Notes: generated by a model from the sequence alone, not told the origin. A stretch of 64,000 nucleotides of DNA from Pseudomonas putida (GCF_028682395.1 NZ_JANHLC010000006.1:124001-188000); one strand, 5' to 3'; shown: positions 17,208 through 24,890, numbered from the stretch's first letter. Numbers and translations are program-made.

Positions 17208-18305
17208 TCAGGCAAATGCACATAACGCAGGTAATCCATCGACATTGCTAGGCGTCATATCAACAGCTCCGCGACCAAACGACATACTGAACAAAAGCAT
17301 TTGCTTCCTGAGCCTAAGTACCTCTATTGGCACCTTTTGAACGGAAATTGCCAGATCACGCCAGTAATCCAAATCGGCCAATTTTGACTGCGCCACCTCT
17401 GCCTCGGTGACTCGATGGCACTGATGCAACATGTCCTGGATGGAGCGACTGAAAACGCACTCCAGCAGTCGCTCGGCTTCGTTACGCAAGGCAGCACTGA
17501 CAGCGTATTCTAAGGCAGCACTGACATCGTGTTCTAAGGCAGCACTGACAGCGTGTTCTGAGGCAGCACTGACAGCGTGTTCTAAGGCAGCACTGACATC
17601 GTGTTCTAAGGCAGCACTGACAGCGTGTTCTAAGGCAGCACTGACAGCGTGTCCTGAGGCAGCACTGACAGCGTGTTCTAAGGCAGCACTGACAGCGTGT
17701 TCTAAGGCAGCACTGACATCGTGTTGTAAGGCAGCACTGACATAGTGTTCTAAGGCAGCACTGACAGCGTGTTTTAAGGCAGCACTGACATCGTGTTCTA
17801 AGGCAGCACTGTCAGCGTGTTCTTTAGTGGCACGCAGGCCATTGATCAGCCGGGCTAGTTCATTCTTGCCTTCGAACACCGCAAGGTACTGAGTCCGCCA
17901 TGACATAGGATTGAGGGCGTTCAAGGCGGCTGCGCTGAGCAAATCCATAGAACAGGCGTTCAAGGCGGCTGCGTTGAGCAAATCCATAGAACAGGCGTTC
18001 AAGGCGGCTGCGTTGAGCAAATCCATAGAACAGGCGTTCAAAACCTTTTCCTGTTTTTTCAGCGTGTTATCTTCCAGCAGCCCTTTAACCCACGCAATTA
18101 TTGCCTTGGGGAGCCGGGAAAAATGCACCCATACGGTTTTCAAATGACCCAACGCGCTAGAGCACAGAGTCTCACGCCGAGCGCCCAACGCTGCATCAGC
18201 AGGCAGAGCGGCCACCGGGCAACTCCTGCCTCTCCCCAAGGGCTCCGACCGGCGTATGTCAACGCACTGCGCATCCTGCGGGGCCTGCATACCAACATCC
18301 CTCAT
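17208..18305 (-). CDS. Repeat-rich protein, candidate second type III effector
   Basis: A 365-residue protein; no family recognised. The ATG at 18305 is chosen because GAGGGGGA lies just before it; an upstream TTG in frame has no ribosome site. Residues 1-60 are Arg/Ala/Cys-rich. Residues 89-127 are three copies of LNACSMDLLNAAA; residues 166-269 are thirteen copies of an 8-residue Ala-rich unit (SAALEHAV with H/D/Y changes), probably one long amphipathic helix or helical solenoid. A non-repeat C-terminal domain of about 90 residues is rich in Leu/Arg (for example VEVLRLRKQM-like IEVLRLRKQMLLFSM). There is no signal peptide. It shares the promoter box of the chaperone and the EPIYD gene. An effector role is inference. 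Confidence 0.6.
   Translation of the reverse strand: MRDVGMQAPQDAQCVDIRRSEPLGRGRSCPVAALPADAALGARRETLCSSALGHLKTVWVHFSRLPKAIIAWVKGLLEDNTLKKQEKVLNACSMDLLNAAALNACSMDLLNAAALNACSMDLLSAAALNALNPMSWRTQYLAVFEGKNELARLINGLRATKEHADSAALEHDVSAALKHAVSAALEHYVSAALQHDVSAALEHAVSAALEHAVSAASGHAVSAALEHAVSAALEHDVSAALEHAVSAASEHAVSAALEHDVSAALEYAVSAALRNEAERLLECVFSRSIQDMLHQCHRVTEAEVAQSKLADLDYWRDLAISVQKVPIEVLRLRKQMLLFSMSFGRGAVDMTPSNVDGLPALCAFA
17499..17810 (-). repeat. Thirteen tandem 24-bp units (SAALEHAV)
   Basis: Thirteen contiguous 24-bp units followed by a partial fourteenth (SAALRNEA). Unit variation is mainly at the sixth and seventh residues: HAV, HDV, HYV, YAV, and SAASGHAV or SAASEHAV. The unit is in frame with the gene. 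Confidence 0.95.
17925..18041 (-). repeat. Three tandem 39-bp units (LNACSMDLLNAAA)
   Basis: Three head-to-tail copies of 39 bp, nearly identical; the third has LLSAAA instead of LLNAAA. In frame with the gene, upstream (in coding order) of the 24-bp array. Confidence 0.95.
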
Positions 18306-18367
18306 ATATCCCCCTCGGCCTATCGCGCAATTGAGAATCAATACTCTGGCATTGGCAGCCCCGTCAT

Positions 18368-18390
18368 CTATTCACATTGGTCGTATTTTT
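18368..18390 (-). promoter_or_regulatory. Shared activator box upstream of the second repeat gene
   Basis: On the minus strand: AAAAATACGAC, eight bases, ATAG, the same CGAC-N8-ATAG spacing as at 14188 and 15868. It is 63 bases upstream of the ATG. A weak TATTGA -10 candidate follows 24 bases later. Confidence 0.55.
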
Positions 18391-18555
18391 CCCAGCGAGT
18401 ACGTCAGCCAACTATCCGTTGATGCCTCTCCATCGTAGCAAACGGGCCCGGACCGAGCTGATCGCACGCCCCTGTAAATCCGTCAGGCGCTGCTACGTTT
18501 GTATCAAGAGGAAAACGCGTCACTGTTCCTTCATCTGGCCGTTCTATGCTGCCCC

Positions 18556-18574
18556 GACGGTCAGCTTGACCGTC
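18556..18574. promoter_or_regulatory. Palindrome upstream of a 28-codon ORF
   Basis: GACGGTCA and TGACCGTC arms (8 bp) overlap a 3-base centre, 32 bases before the small ORF at 18606. It has the size and symmetry of a dimeric repressor site. The rest of 18306-18605 holds the shared box and nothing else recognised. Confidence 0.4.
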
Positions 18575-18605
18575 ACCACTTGCGTACCACACGAGGGTTC
18601 AACGC

Positions 18606-18692
18606 ATGGATGAGTATCAGGAAGAATTGCTGGAGTACCAGGCCATCGAACTCGATCCACCGGAGCCGGCGGACGACGCGACGGAGCTGTAA
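18606..18692 (+). CDS. Very small acidic ORF (28 aa)
   Basis: ATG at 18606 preceded by CGAGGG at 8 bases. It encodes MDEYQEELLEYQAIELDPPE followed by PADDATEL, strongly acidic, without signal peptide. It ends 1 base before the stop of the convergent AraC gene. The ribosome site and sharply biased composition suggest a genuine small protein. No function can be assigned. Confidence 0.45.
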   Translation: MDEYQEELLEYQAIELDPPEPADDATEL

Positions 18693-18693
18693 C

Positions 18694-19734
18694 TCAGGCC
18701 GAATGCCGCTGGCTGCGCCGGAACTCACCCGGTGTCTGGCCGCTCCAGCGCTTGAAGGCGCGCTGAAAGGCTTCGGCCGAGGCAAAGCCGAGCAGATAGG
18801 CGATTTCACCAAAGGCCAGTTCGGTATCGCGAATATAGGTCATGGCCAGGTCGCGGCGGGTGTCGTTGAGAATGGCGCGAAACTGCGTGCCCTCTTCGGC
18901 CAATTTGCGCCGCAGGGTCCAGGTCGGCAGTTTGAGGCGCGCCGCCACTTCTTCCAGGTCGGGTTCGCGCCCCCCATTGAGCAACGGCCCCAGCAATTGC
19001 GTGATGCGTTCGCGCAGGCTGCGGGTGCGGGTCAACTGCTCCAGTTCGCGTTCGCACAACTGCAGCAGATGGCGCCAGGTGCTGGGGCAATGCTGCGGAT
19101 TACGCAAGCCGAGGCTGGCCTGGTCGAGACGCAGCTGGTTGTGCGCCGCCTCAAAACCAATCGGGCACTCACCCAACTGGGCATAGGCCGGGGCGTAGGC
19201 CGGTGGGGCAAACTCGATCTCGATGCGCTGCGCGCGTACTGGGCTGCCGACCAGGCTAGAGAGCAGTTGCAACCAGCTGGCGAGGATTGAATCCACCACA
19301 AAGCGGTTATAGGCGTTGTAGGGACTGATGGAGTAGAAACGCAGCCAGGCGCCTGCGCTGTCCTCATGGAAGCTCGACTGCCCACGGTAGTTGGAACCAT
19401 AGAGCGCCTCGAAGCGGATCAGCGTCCGGGCCGCCTCGCGCACCGTGGGCGCCTGGGCCGCCGTGACACCGGCCAGCCCCAATTGGTTGAAGCGGCTCAA
19501 AGCGCCCATGCGCAACCCCAGGGCCGCCTCCCCCGTCAGTTGGATGGCCCCATGGCCCAGGCGCATGTAGCGGGGAATCGACAAACGCCCGCCCGGTTCG
19601 GCCAGGCGGGCGGCATCCAGGCCGTATTGCGCCAACAGCGGCTCAGGGTCCTGGTCCAGCTGTTCGACCGCGGCCGCCAGGGCATGCACAAAGCCGACGG
19701 ATAGATCGCCCAGACGCACCGGCTGCGGCTTCAT
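18694..19734 (-). CDS. AraC-family transcriptional regulator (OruR/ArgR-like architecture)
   Basis: A 346-residue regulator with an N-terminal arabinose-binding-like domain (about residues 20-200) and a C-terminal double helix-turn-helix domain (PTWTLRRKLAEEGTQFRAIL, then ELAFGEIAYLLGFASAEAFQ, then RAFKRWSGQTPGEFRRS), the standard AraC C-terminal signature. It follows the nitrilase-fold gene by 3 bases on the same strand, so the two form an operon. Its target is unknown. Confidence 0.9.
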   Translation of the reverse strand: MKPQPVRLGDLSVGFVHALAAAVEQLDQDPEPLLAQYGLDAARLAEPGGRLSIPRYMRLGHGAIQLTGEAALGLRMGALSRFNQLGLAGVTAAQAPTVREAARTLIRFEALYGSNYRGQSSFHEDSAGAWLRFYSISPYNAYNRFVVDSILASWLQLLSSLVGSPVRAQRIEIEFAPPAYAPAYAQLGECPIGFEAAHNQLRLDQASLGLRNPQHCPSTWRHLLQLCERELEQLTRTRSLRERITQLLGPLLNGGREPDLEEVAARLKLPTWTLRRKLAEEGTQFRAILNDTRRDLAMTYIRDTELAFGEIAYLLGFASAEAFQRAFKRWSGQTPGEFRRSQRHSA

Positions 19735-19737
19735 CGG

Positions 19738-20853
19738 CTAGAGCCAGACATTGAGCAACTGCGCGGCCGGTGCGGCGGCCGGCTGGTCTGCAAGCACGCT
19801 GCCATGGGCAAAGCTTTGCCCGTCCTGATCATTGTCCCAAAAGCGCCCGCGCAGAAAAACGCTGATGCCCGGGTGGAGGCCGTCCAGGCGTGCCAACTGC
19901 TGCCAGGCCTGGGCCTCGCTCAGCGAGCCGGGCGCCAGGGTGACCTGGGCCGGCCACGGCAGACGCCGGTAGCCGCGCCACGGTTGCTGCCAGCGATCCT
20001 TGCCGGACAGCGCCGCACTGACGACGATCATCTGCGCGCCCATCTGGCGCAGTTGCTGGTAGTTGGCCGGGTACCAGCTGTCACGGCCAATCAATACGCC
20101 CAGCGGGCCGGCGGGGGTCTGGAACACCTGCAAGGGTTGCCGGGCCGCCAGGGCCTGTGGGCCACGGCCGGGGAAGTCCGACAGCCGTTGGCGCTGCGGC
20201 TGCCCGATAATCCGGCCGTCGCGGCCAAACACCAGGGCACTGTTGTACAACGGGCCGCGACCAATATGCAGGTTGCCCTGTTCGACGCTCGGCTCGGGCA
20301 GCACGATGGAGCCGGCCACCAGGGTCACACCGAACTCGCGGGCCAGGCCGCCAAACAACGCTTGATAGTCCTGGGCCATGCTCGCCGCCTTCATGCGCAG
20401 GCGCGCATCATCGAGACGTTTGTCACCCTCGGCCCGAGCCATGGCCTGCACAAACAGCAACGGGTTGCTGATCGCCAGCCAATGCATGGCTTCACTGGTC
20501 GTCGCCGCCTGGTACAGCTCGGGCTTCTCCCCCACCAGCATCAGCCAGGTGCCGATATGTTCCGGCAACACCGCGATGGTCTTGTCATTGAGCAGGCCCA
20601 GTTCACGGGCATGTCTCAGGTACGCGGCGAGCTTGAGGCGCAGGCGCGCCGGGCTCTGGTAATCACCGGGAAACAGTTGGGGCTGGATACCCAGTAGATT
20701 GCCACGCTCGCTGGGCGTGCCCTGGTTGGTCACCAGCTCGCTGCGCAGGTCCGACAGGTAGTGAGCGACCGGGCGTTTCTCGGCCCACAGCCCGTAGGCG
20801 GTGCCAATGGCAATCAGGGCCAGGCCCAGTGTCAGCAGAACGATTTTGCGCAT
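19738..20853 (-). CDS. Nitrilase-superfamily protein lacking catalytic Cys and Lys
   Basis: A 371-residue protein with an N-terminal membrane anchor (KIVLLTLGLALIAIGTAYGL) and a carbon-nitrogen hydrolase fold. The Glu of the triad is present (VLPEHIGTW). Where the family has the ICYD nucleophile elbow, this protein reads GVLIGRDSWYP, so Cys is replaced by Gly. The region that normally carries KxHL reads QRQRL, so Lys is replaced too. It is therefore probably not an amidase but a binding or scaffolding protein at the inner membrane. It is cotranscribed with the AraC regulator. Confidence 0.75.
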   Translation of the reverse strand: MRKIVLLTLGLALIAIGTAYGLWAEKRPVAHYLSDLRSELVTNQGTPSERGNLLGIQPQLFPGDYQSPARLRLKLAAYLRHARELGLLNDKTIAVLPEHIGTWLMLVGEKPELYQAATTSEAMHWLAISNPLLFVQAMARAEGDKRLDDARLRMKAASMAQDYQALFGGLAREFGVTLVAGSIVLPEPSVEQGNLHIGRGPLYNSALVFGRDGRIIGQPQRQRLSDFPGRGPQALAARQPLQVFQTPAGPLGVLIGRDSWYPANYQQLRQMGAQMIVVSAALSGKDRWQQPWRGYRRLPWPAQVTLAPGSLSEAQAWQQLARLDGLHPGISVFLRGRFWDNDQDGQSFAHGSVLADQPAAAPAAQLLNVWL

Positions 20854-20899
20854 GGGAAGTCAAGCAGGCAGTCATTGGCGGGATTCGTCGGCTAGGGTA

Positions 20900-20907
20900 G
20901 GACGATG
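20900..20907 (+). promoter_or_regulatory. Half-match to the catabolic cluster operator
   Basis: GGACGATG, the strongly conserved end of the element found at 24816, 29865, 38135 and 38194, in the same orientation relative to the gene (fadH-like, starting at 21065). The other half (TAGTC) is not conserved, so this may be chance. Confidence 0.3.
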
Positions 20908-20974
20908 GCGCACGCTTGCCAAGAGGTGCTGCGCATTTGGATCAATAACTTGTCAGTTTCGGTCATTGAGGCCG

Positions 20975-20999
20975 CTGGCACCTCTCTTTAAGGTGCCAG
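20975..20999. promoter_or_regulatory. Perfect 25-bp palindrome in the fadH-like leader
   Basis: CTGGCACCT and AGGTGCCAG, 9-bp perfect arms around a 7-base loop, 65 bases upstream of the start codon. It may be an operator or an RNA stem in the leader. Confidence 0.45.
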
Positions 21000-21064
21000 A
21001 CATAACCGACGTGGGGCCAAGAAGCCTCCCGCATTCCGTGAACCTGCTTGTTGTGGAGTCATTT

Positions 21065-23101
21065 ATGGCCGCCGCTCACTACCCTCATCTGCTGGCCCCG
21101 CTCGACCTGGGCTTTACCACCCTGCGCAACCGTACCCTGATGGGTTCGATGCACACCGGCCTGGAAGAAAAGCCGGGCGGCTTCGAGCGCATGGCAGCGT
21201 TTTTCGCCGAGCGTGCCCGTGGCGGCGTCGGCCTGATGGTCACCGGCGGGATCGCGCCCAACGATGAAGGTGGCGTGTATTCCGGGGCGGCCAAGCTGAC
21301 AACCCAGGAAGAAGCCGATAAGCACCGCATCGTTACCCAGGCCGTACGCGAAGCCGGTGGCAAGATCTGCATGCAGATCCTCCACGCCGGACGCTATGCC
21401 TACAGCCCACGACAGGTGGCACCGAGTGCGATCCAAGCGCCAATCAACCCATTCAAGCCCCGGGAACTGGACGAAGACGGCATCGAGAAGCAGATCGCCG
21501 ATTTCGTCACCTGCGCCAGCCTGGCGCAAAACGCCGAGTACGATGGCGTCGAGATCATGGGTTCCGAAGGCTACTTCATCAACCAGTTCCTCGCGGCCCA
21601 TACCAACCACCGTACCGACCGCTGGGGCGGCAGCTACGAGAACCGCATGCGCCTGGCGGTCGAAATCGTGCGCCGGGTCCGCGAAGCCGTTGGACCGAAT
21701 TTCATCATTATCTTCCGTCTGTCGATGCTCGACCTGGTGGAAGGCGGCAGCACCTGGGAAGAGATCGTGCAGTTGGCCCAGGCCATCGAGCAGGCCGGCG
21801 CGACGATTATCAACACCGGGATCGGTTGGCACGAAGCGCGTATCCCGACCATCGCCACCAAGGTGCCGCGCGCGGCCTTCAGCAAGGTCACGGCCAAGCT
21901 GCGCGGCTCGGTGCAGATCCCGCTGGTCACTACCAACCGCATCAATACCCCAGAAATCGCTGAACAGGTACTCGCCGAAGGCGATGCCGACATGGTCTCC
22001 ATGGCCCGGCCATTCCTGGCCGACGCCGATTTCGTCAACAAGGCCGCCGAAGGGCGCAGCGACGAAATCAACACCTGCATTGGCTGCAACCAGGCCTGCC
22101 TGGACCACACCTTTGGCGGCAAGCTGACCACCTGCCTGGTCAACCCACGGGCCTGCCACGAAACCGAGCTCAATTACCTGCCCGTCACCCAGGTGAAGAA
22201 AATCGCCGTGGTCGGTGCCGGCCCCGCCGGTCTGGCGGCCGCCACCGTGGCCGCCGAACGCGGGCATCAAGTCACCCTGTTCGATTCGGCCAGCGAGATC
22301 GGCGGCCAATTCAATGTGGCCAAGCGCGTGCCGGGCAAAGAGGAGTTCTACGAAACCCTGCGCTACTTCAAGCGCAAACTGCAGACCAGCCACGTCGAGG
22401 TTTGCCTCGACACCCGCGTGGACGTCGCCCAACTGGTCGCCGGCGGCTACGACGAAGTGATCCTCGCCACTGGCATTGCCCCGCGCCTACCGGCGATTCC
22501 CGGCATCGAACACCCCAAGGTCCTGAGCTACCTGGACGTGTTGTTGGAGCGCAAGCCGGTGGGCCATTCGGTCGCCGTGATCGGCGCCGGCGGCATCGGC
22601 TTCGACGTGTCGGAATTCCTGGTCCACCAGGGCGTCTCGACCAGCCAGGACCGCGAGGCCTTCTGGAAGGAATGGGGCATCGACACCCAGTTGCAGGCCC
22701 GTGGCGGCGTCGCCGGCGTCAAGCCCCAGCCCCATGCCCCGGCGCGCCAGGTCTTCCTGCTGCAACGCAAGAAATCCAAGGTCGGCGACGGCCTGGGCAA
22801 GACCACCGGCTGGATCCACCGCACCGGCCTGAAAAACAAACAGGTGCAGATGCTCAATAGCGTCGAGTACCTGCAGATCGACGATGCCGGCCTGCATATC
22901 CGCATCGGCGAAGGCGCGCCACAACTGCTCCCGGTGGACAACGTGGTGATCTGTGCCGGCCAGGATCCGCTGCGCGAACTGCACGACGGCCTGGTGGCCG
23001 CCGGACAGAACGTACACCTGATCGGCGGCGCGGACGTCGCCGCCGAGCTGGATGCCAAGCGCGCGATCAACCAGGGCTCGCGACTGGCGGCAGAACTCTA
23101 A
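21065..23101 (+). CDS. fadH: NADPH-dependent 2,4-dienoyl-CoA reductase-like flavoenzyme
   Basis: A 678-residue Old-Yellow-Enzyme-like iron-sulfur flavoprotein. The ATG at 21065 has TGGAG upstream and starts at the conserved YPHLLAPLDLG; earlier in-frame codons are unsupported. The FMN barrel (1-340) is followed by a 4Fe-4S cluster motif (CIGCNQACLDHTFGG plus two later Cys) and an FAD/NADPH domain (VVGAGPAGLAAATVAAERGH; VIGAGGIGFDVSE). FadH removes the extra double bond of unsaturated acyl-CoAs during beta-oxidation. It is convergent with the SDR genes and borders the catabolic cluster, so it might serve that pathway rather than ordinary fatty acids. Confidence 0.88.
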   Translation: MAAAHYPHLLAPLDLGFTTLRNRTLMGSMHTGLEEKPGGFERMAAFFAERARGGVGLMVTGGIAPNDEGGVYSGAAKLTTQEEADKHRIVTQAVREAGGKICMQILHAGRYAYSPRQVAPSAIQAPINPFKPRELDEDGIEKQIADFVTCASLAQNAEYDGVEIMGSEGYFINQFLAAHTNHRTDRWGGSYENRMRLAVEIVRRVREAVGPNFIIIFRLSMLDLVEGGSTWEEIVQLAQAIEQAGATIINTGIGWHEARIPTIATKVPRAAFSKVTAKLRGSVQIPLVTTNRINTPEIAEQVLAEGDADMVSMARPFLADADFVNKAAEGRSDEINTCIGCNQACLDHTFGGKLTTCLVNPRACHETELNYLPVTQVKKIAVVGAGPAGLAAATVAAERGHQVTLFDSASEIGGQFNVAKRVPGKEEFYETLRYFKRKLQTSHVEVCLDTRVDVAQLVAGGYDEVILATGIAPRLPAIPGIEHPKVLSYLDVLLERKPVGHSVAVIGAGGIGFDVSEFLVHQGVSTSQDREAFWKEWGIDTQLQARGGVAGVKPQPHAPARQVFLLQRKKSKVGDGLGKTTGWIHRTGLKNKQVQMLNSVEYLQIDDAGLHIRIGEGAPQLLPVDNVVICAGQDPLRELHDGLVAAGQNVHLIGGADVAAELDAKRAINQGSRLAAEL

Positions 23102-23112
23102 GACCGCGCCCT

Positions 23113-23141
23113 GCCCTTCGGGACCCAACCTCCCGAAGGGC
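23113..23141. terminator. Convergent terminator hairpin
   Basis: GCCCTTCGGGA / TCCCGAAGGGC, an 11-bp perfect stem with a 7-base loop, fills the 45-base gap between two converging genes. It has no T-run on either side. Confidence 0.6.
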
Positions 23142-23146
23142 CGCGA

Positions 23147-23980
23147 TCAACGCCAGTCGGCAACGATATTCTGCTCCCGCGCAAAGGCTTGTACTGCAAG
23201 GGTACGGCGCTGGAAACGCGGGGCCTCTGCGGATGTCGCCAGCCAGAGCATCACGGCTGCTGGCACCTCGGGCGGCGCACTGCCGGCGCGCAGGGCAATC
23301 AGGCCCTGGTCGCCGATGGTGGCCTTGAGCGCATCGGTGGTCACCACCCCCGGATTGACCGTGTACGCACAAATCCCCTGTTCCCCCAACTCCACGGCCA
23401 ACACCCCGGCCAACCGCGAGACCGCGGCCTTGCCCGCACCATAGGCATAGCCCCAGCCGCCCTGGCTGGCAGCAATCGGCGGATCGCATTCACCGGCACC
23501 GGAGGTGACATTGATCACCACGCCGCCGCCCTGCTCCAGCATCTTTTCCACCACCGCACGCGTGAGGAGAAAGGGCGTCAGCACATAACCCTGGAACACC
23601 CGTTCGAGGGTCTGCGGTTGCAGGTCGAGAAACCCGGCATTCAGGTCGCTGCCCTGGTAGATCGCGTTGTTGATCAGTACATCGACCCGCCCGTACTCGG
23701 CGAACACCGCCCCACAGGCATCCAGCACCGAGGCACTGTCGAGCAAGTCCATGGGCACCACCAGCGCTCGGCGCCCCAGGTCGCGAATCGCCTGGGCCGT
23801 GCTGTTGAGGCTGCCGGACAACGGCGCACCGCTGTTATCGCGCAAGGCGTGCGGATGCGTTTCGCCTTCATCGATCGTGCGGGCGCTGATCGCCAGGTCG
23901 AACCCGGCGCGCGCAAAGGCCAGCGCAGTTGCCCGACCAATACCGCGGCTGGCGCCGGTAATGAATGCCACCTTGTTCAT
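23147..23980 (-). CDS. SDR-family oxidoreductase
   Basis: A 277-residue short-chain dehydrogenase. TGASRGIGRATAL near residue 8 binds the cofactor, NNAI is the structural motif, and the catalytic Ser (NVTSGAG) and YGAGK (YxxxK) are intact. A roughly 20-residue insertion (THPHALRDNSGAPLSG) follows the second strand and is unusual. It is 14 bases downstream of the 3-alpha-HSD-like gene. Substrate unknown; context suggests a hydroxy or keto group on the cluster substrate. Confidence 0.88.
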   Translation of the reverse strand: MNKVAFITGASRGIGRATALAFARAGFDLAISARTIDEGETHPHALRDNSGAPLSGSLNSTAQAIRDLGRRALVVPMDLLDSASVLDACGAVFAEYGRVDVLINNAIYQGSDLNAGFLDLQPQTLERVFQGYVLTPFLLTRAVVEKMLEQGGGVVINVTSGAGECDPPIAASQGGWGYAYGAGKAAVSRLAGVLAVELGEQGICAYTVNPGVVTTDALKATIGDQGLIALRAGSAPPEVPAAVMLWLATSAEAPRFQRRTLAVQAFAREQNIVADWR

Positions 23981-23994
23981 TGCAGTTCCTTTTC

Positions 23995-24762
23995 TTAGAA
24001 ACGCTGTGGGCGGACCATGGCGTCCATGCCGCCATCGACGAAGATCACGCTGCCATGCACGAAGCTGGCTTGGGCGGACTGCAAAAATGCCACCACCGCG
24101 GCGATTTCCTCGGGCGTGCCGGCCCGGCCCAGTGGCGCGACGAACTCACGCACCGCCTGGCCAAACCGCGCATCGTCGAGCGACGCCTGGTGCAATGGGG
24201 TCTGCACCGCGCCCGGGGCGACCACGTTCAAGCGAATGCCCTGGGCTGCCCAATCCACCGCCAGGCGGCGGGCCAGGCTGGTCACCGCATACTTGGAACA
24301 GGCGTAGGCCACATGGGGCTGGCCCAGGGCGCTGGCCAATTCCAGGGCCCGCAGCTCGTCACCGGCGAGCATCGCCTCGACCATGGGTTGTTGCTCGGCA
24401 CCGCCATGGGTCGCGGCCACCGAGCCGATCACCAAGGCCGCCGGTTGCTGCCCCTTGGCCAGGGCCGAGGCCAGGCCGTCGAGCAACTGACTGACGCCAA
24501 AGTAGTTGACCGCCAGCACCAGGCCAACGGACGGTGCGGTCACCCCAACGCCCGCACAGCAGACCAGGCCATCCAGTACACCGCCGCTCAGTTCCAGCAC
24601 TTGGGCAATGGCCGCCTGGCGGCCTTGGGGGGTGGACAGATCGGCCTCGACTTCGGCATTCGCCCGGTCGATCCCGATCACCTGGTGCCCGGCCGCGCGC
24701 AAGGCAGCACTGACCGCCGCACCGATACCCGAGGCGGAACCGCTGATAGCTGTAACTGGCAT
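23995..24762 (-). CDS. SDR similar to 3-alpha-hydroxysteroid dehydrogenase (HsdA-type)
   Basis: A 255-residue SDR. The ATG at 24762 has CGGAG before it and begins MPVTAISGSASGIGAAVSAA; longer in-frame starts lack a ribosome site. The atypical nucleotide motif SGSASGIG, the early IGIDRANAEVEADLST, the YACSK active site and the tail VHGSVIFVDGGMDAMVRPQRF-type ending (VDGGMDAMVRPQRF) match, from memory, the 257-residue Comamonas testosteroni 3-alpha-HSD/carbonyl reductase. That enzyme interconverts 3-alpha-hydroxy and 3-oxo steroids with NAD(H). It is the clearest substrate clue of the cluster. The operator at 24816 precedes it. Confidence 0.8.
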   Translation of the reverse strand: MPVTAISGSASGIGAAVSAALRAAGHQVIGIDRANAEVEADLSTPQGRQAAIAQVLELSGGVLDGLVCCAGVGVTAPSVGLVLAVNYFGVSQLLDGLASALAKGQQPAALVIGSVAATHGGAEQQPMVEAMLAGDELRALELASALGQPHVAYACSKYAVTSLARRLAVDWAAQGIRLNVVAPGAVQTPLHQASLDDARFGQAVREFVAPLGRAGTPEEIAAVVAFLQSAQASFVHGSVIFVDGGMDAMVRPQRF

Positions 24763-24815
24763 AGTTTTTCTCCGTAAAGGGTCCGAGCAGTATGGGAACG
24801 CCGCCCACGGCGCGA

Positions 24816-24833
24816 CATCGTCCGGGCGGACTA
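24816..24833 (-). promoter_or_regulatory. Catabolic cluster operator, site 1 (SDR operon)
   Basis: Read toward the gene: TAGTCCGCCCGGACGATG. It matches sites 3 and 4 at nearly every fixed position (TRGTC, N4, CGGACGATG). It lies 53 bases upstream of the 3-alpha-HSD-like start. The likely binder is the LuxR-type regulator encoded next to it (inference). Confidence 0.65.
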
Positions 24834-24852
24834 AAAAAACCGGGATTACATC

Positions 24853-24880
24853 CAGGGTGAAGCCAGCGGGCTCCACCCTG
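24853..24880 (-). terminator. Hairpin after the LuxR regulator gene
   Basis: CAGGGTGAAGCC and GGCTCCACCCTG form a 12-bp stem with one mismatch and a 4-base loop, 10 bases past the regulator stop. A run of seven T on the minus strand follows 13 bases later. Confidence 0.5.
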
Positions 24881-24890
24881 CGGAGCGGGT

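Noticed and set aside
17431..17745. Plus-strand open frame through the 24-bp array
   Set aside because: It is open only because the repeat lacks stops on that strand. The minus-strand gene has a good ribosome site, a promoter box and non-repeat ends.
21059..22432. Long antisense frame under the FadH-like gene
   Set aside because: Low-complexity Gly/Val/Asp composition mirroring the sense codons; no start signal.
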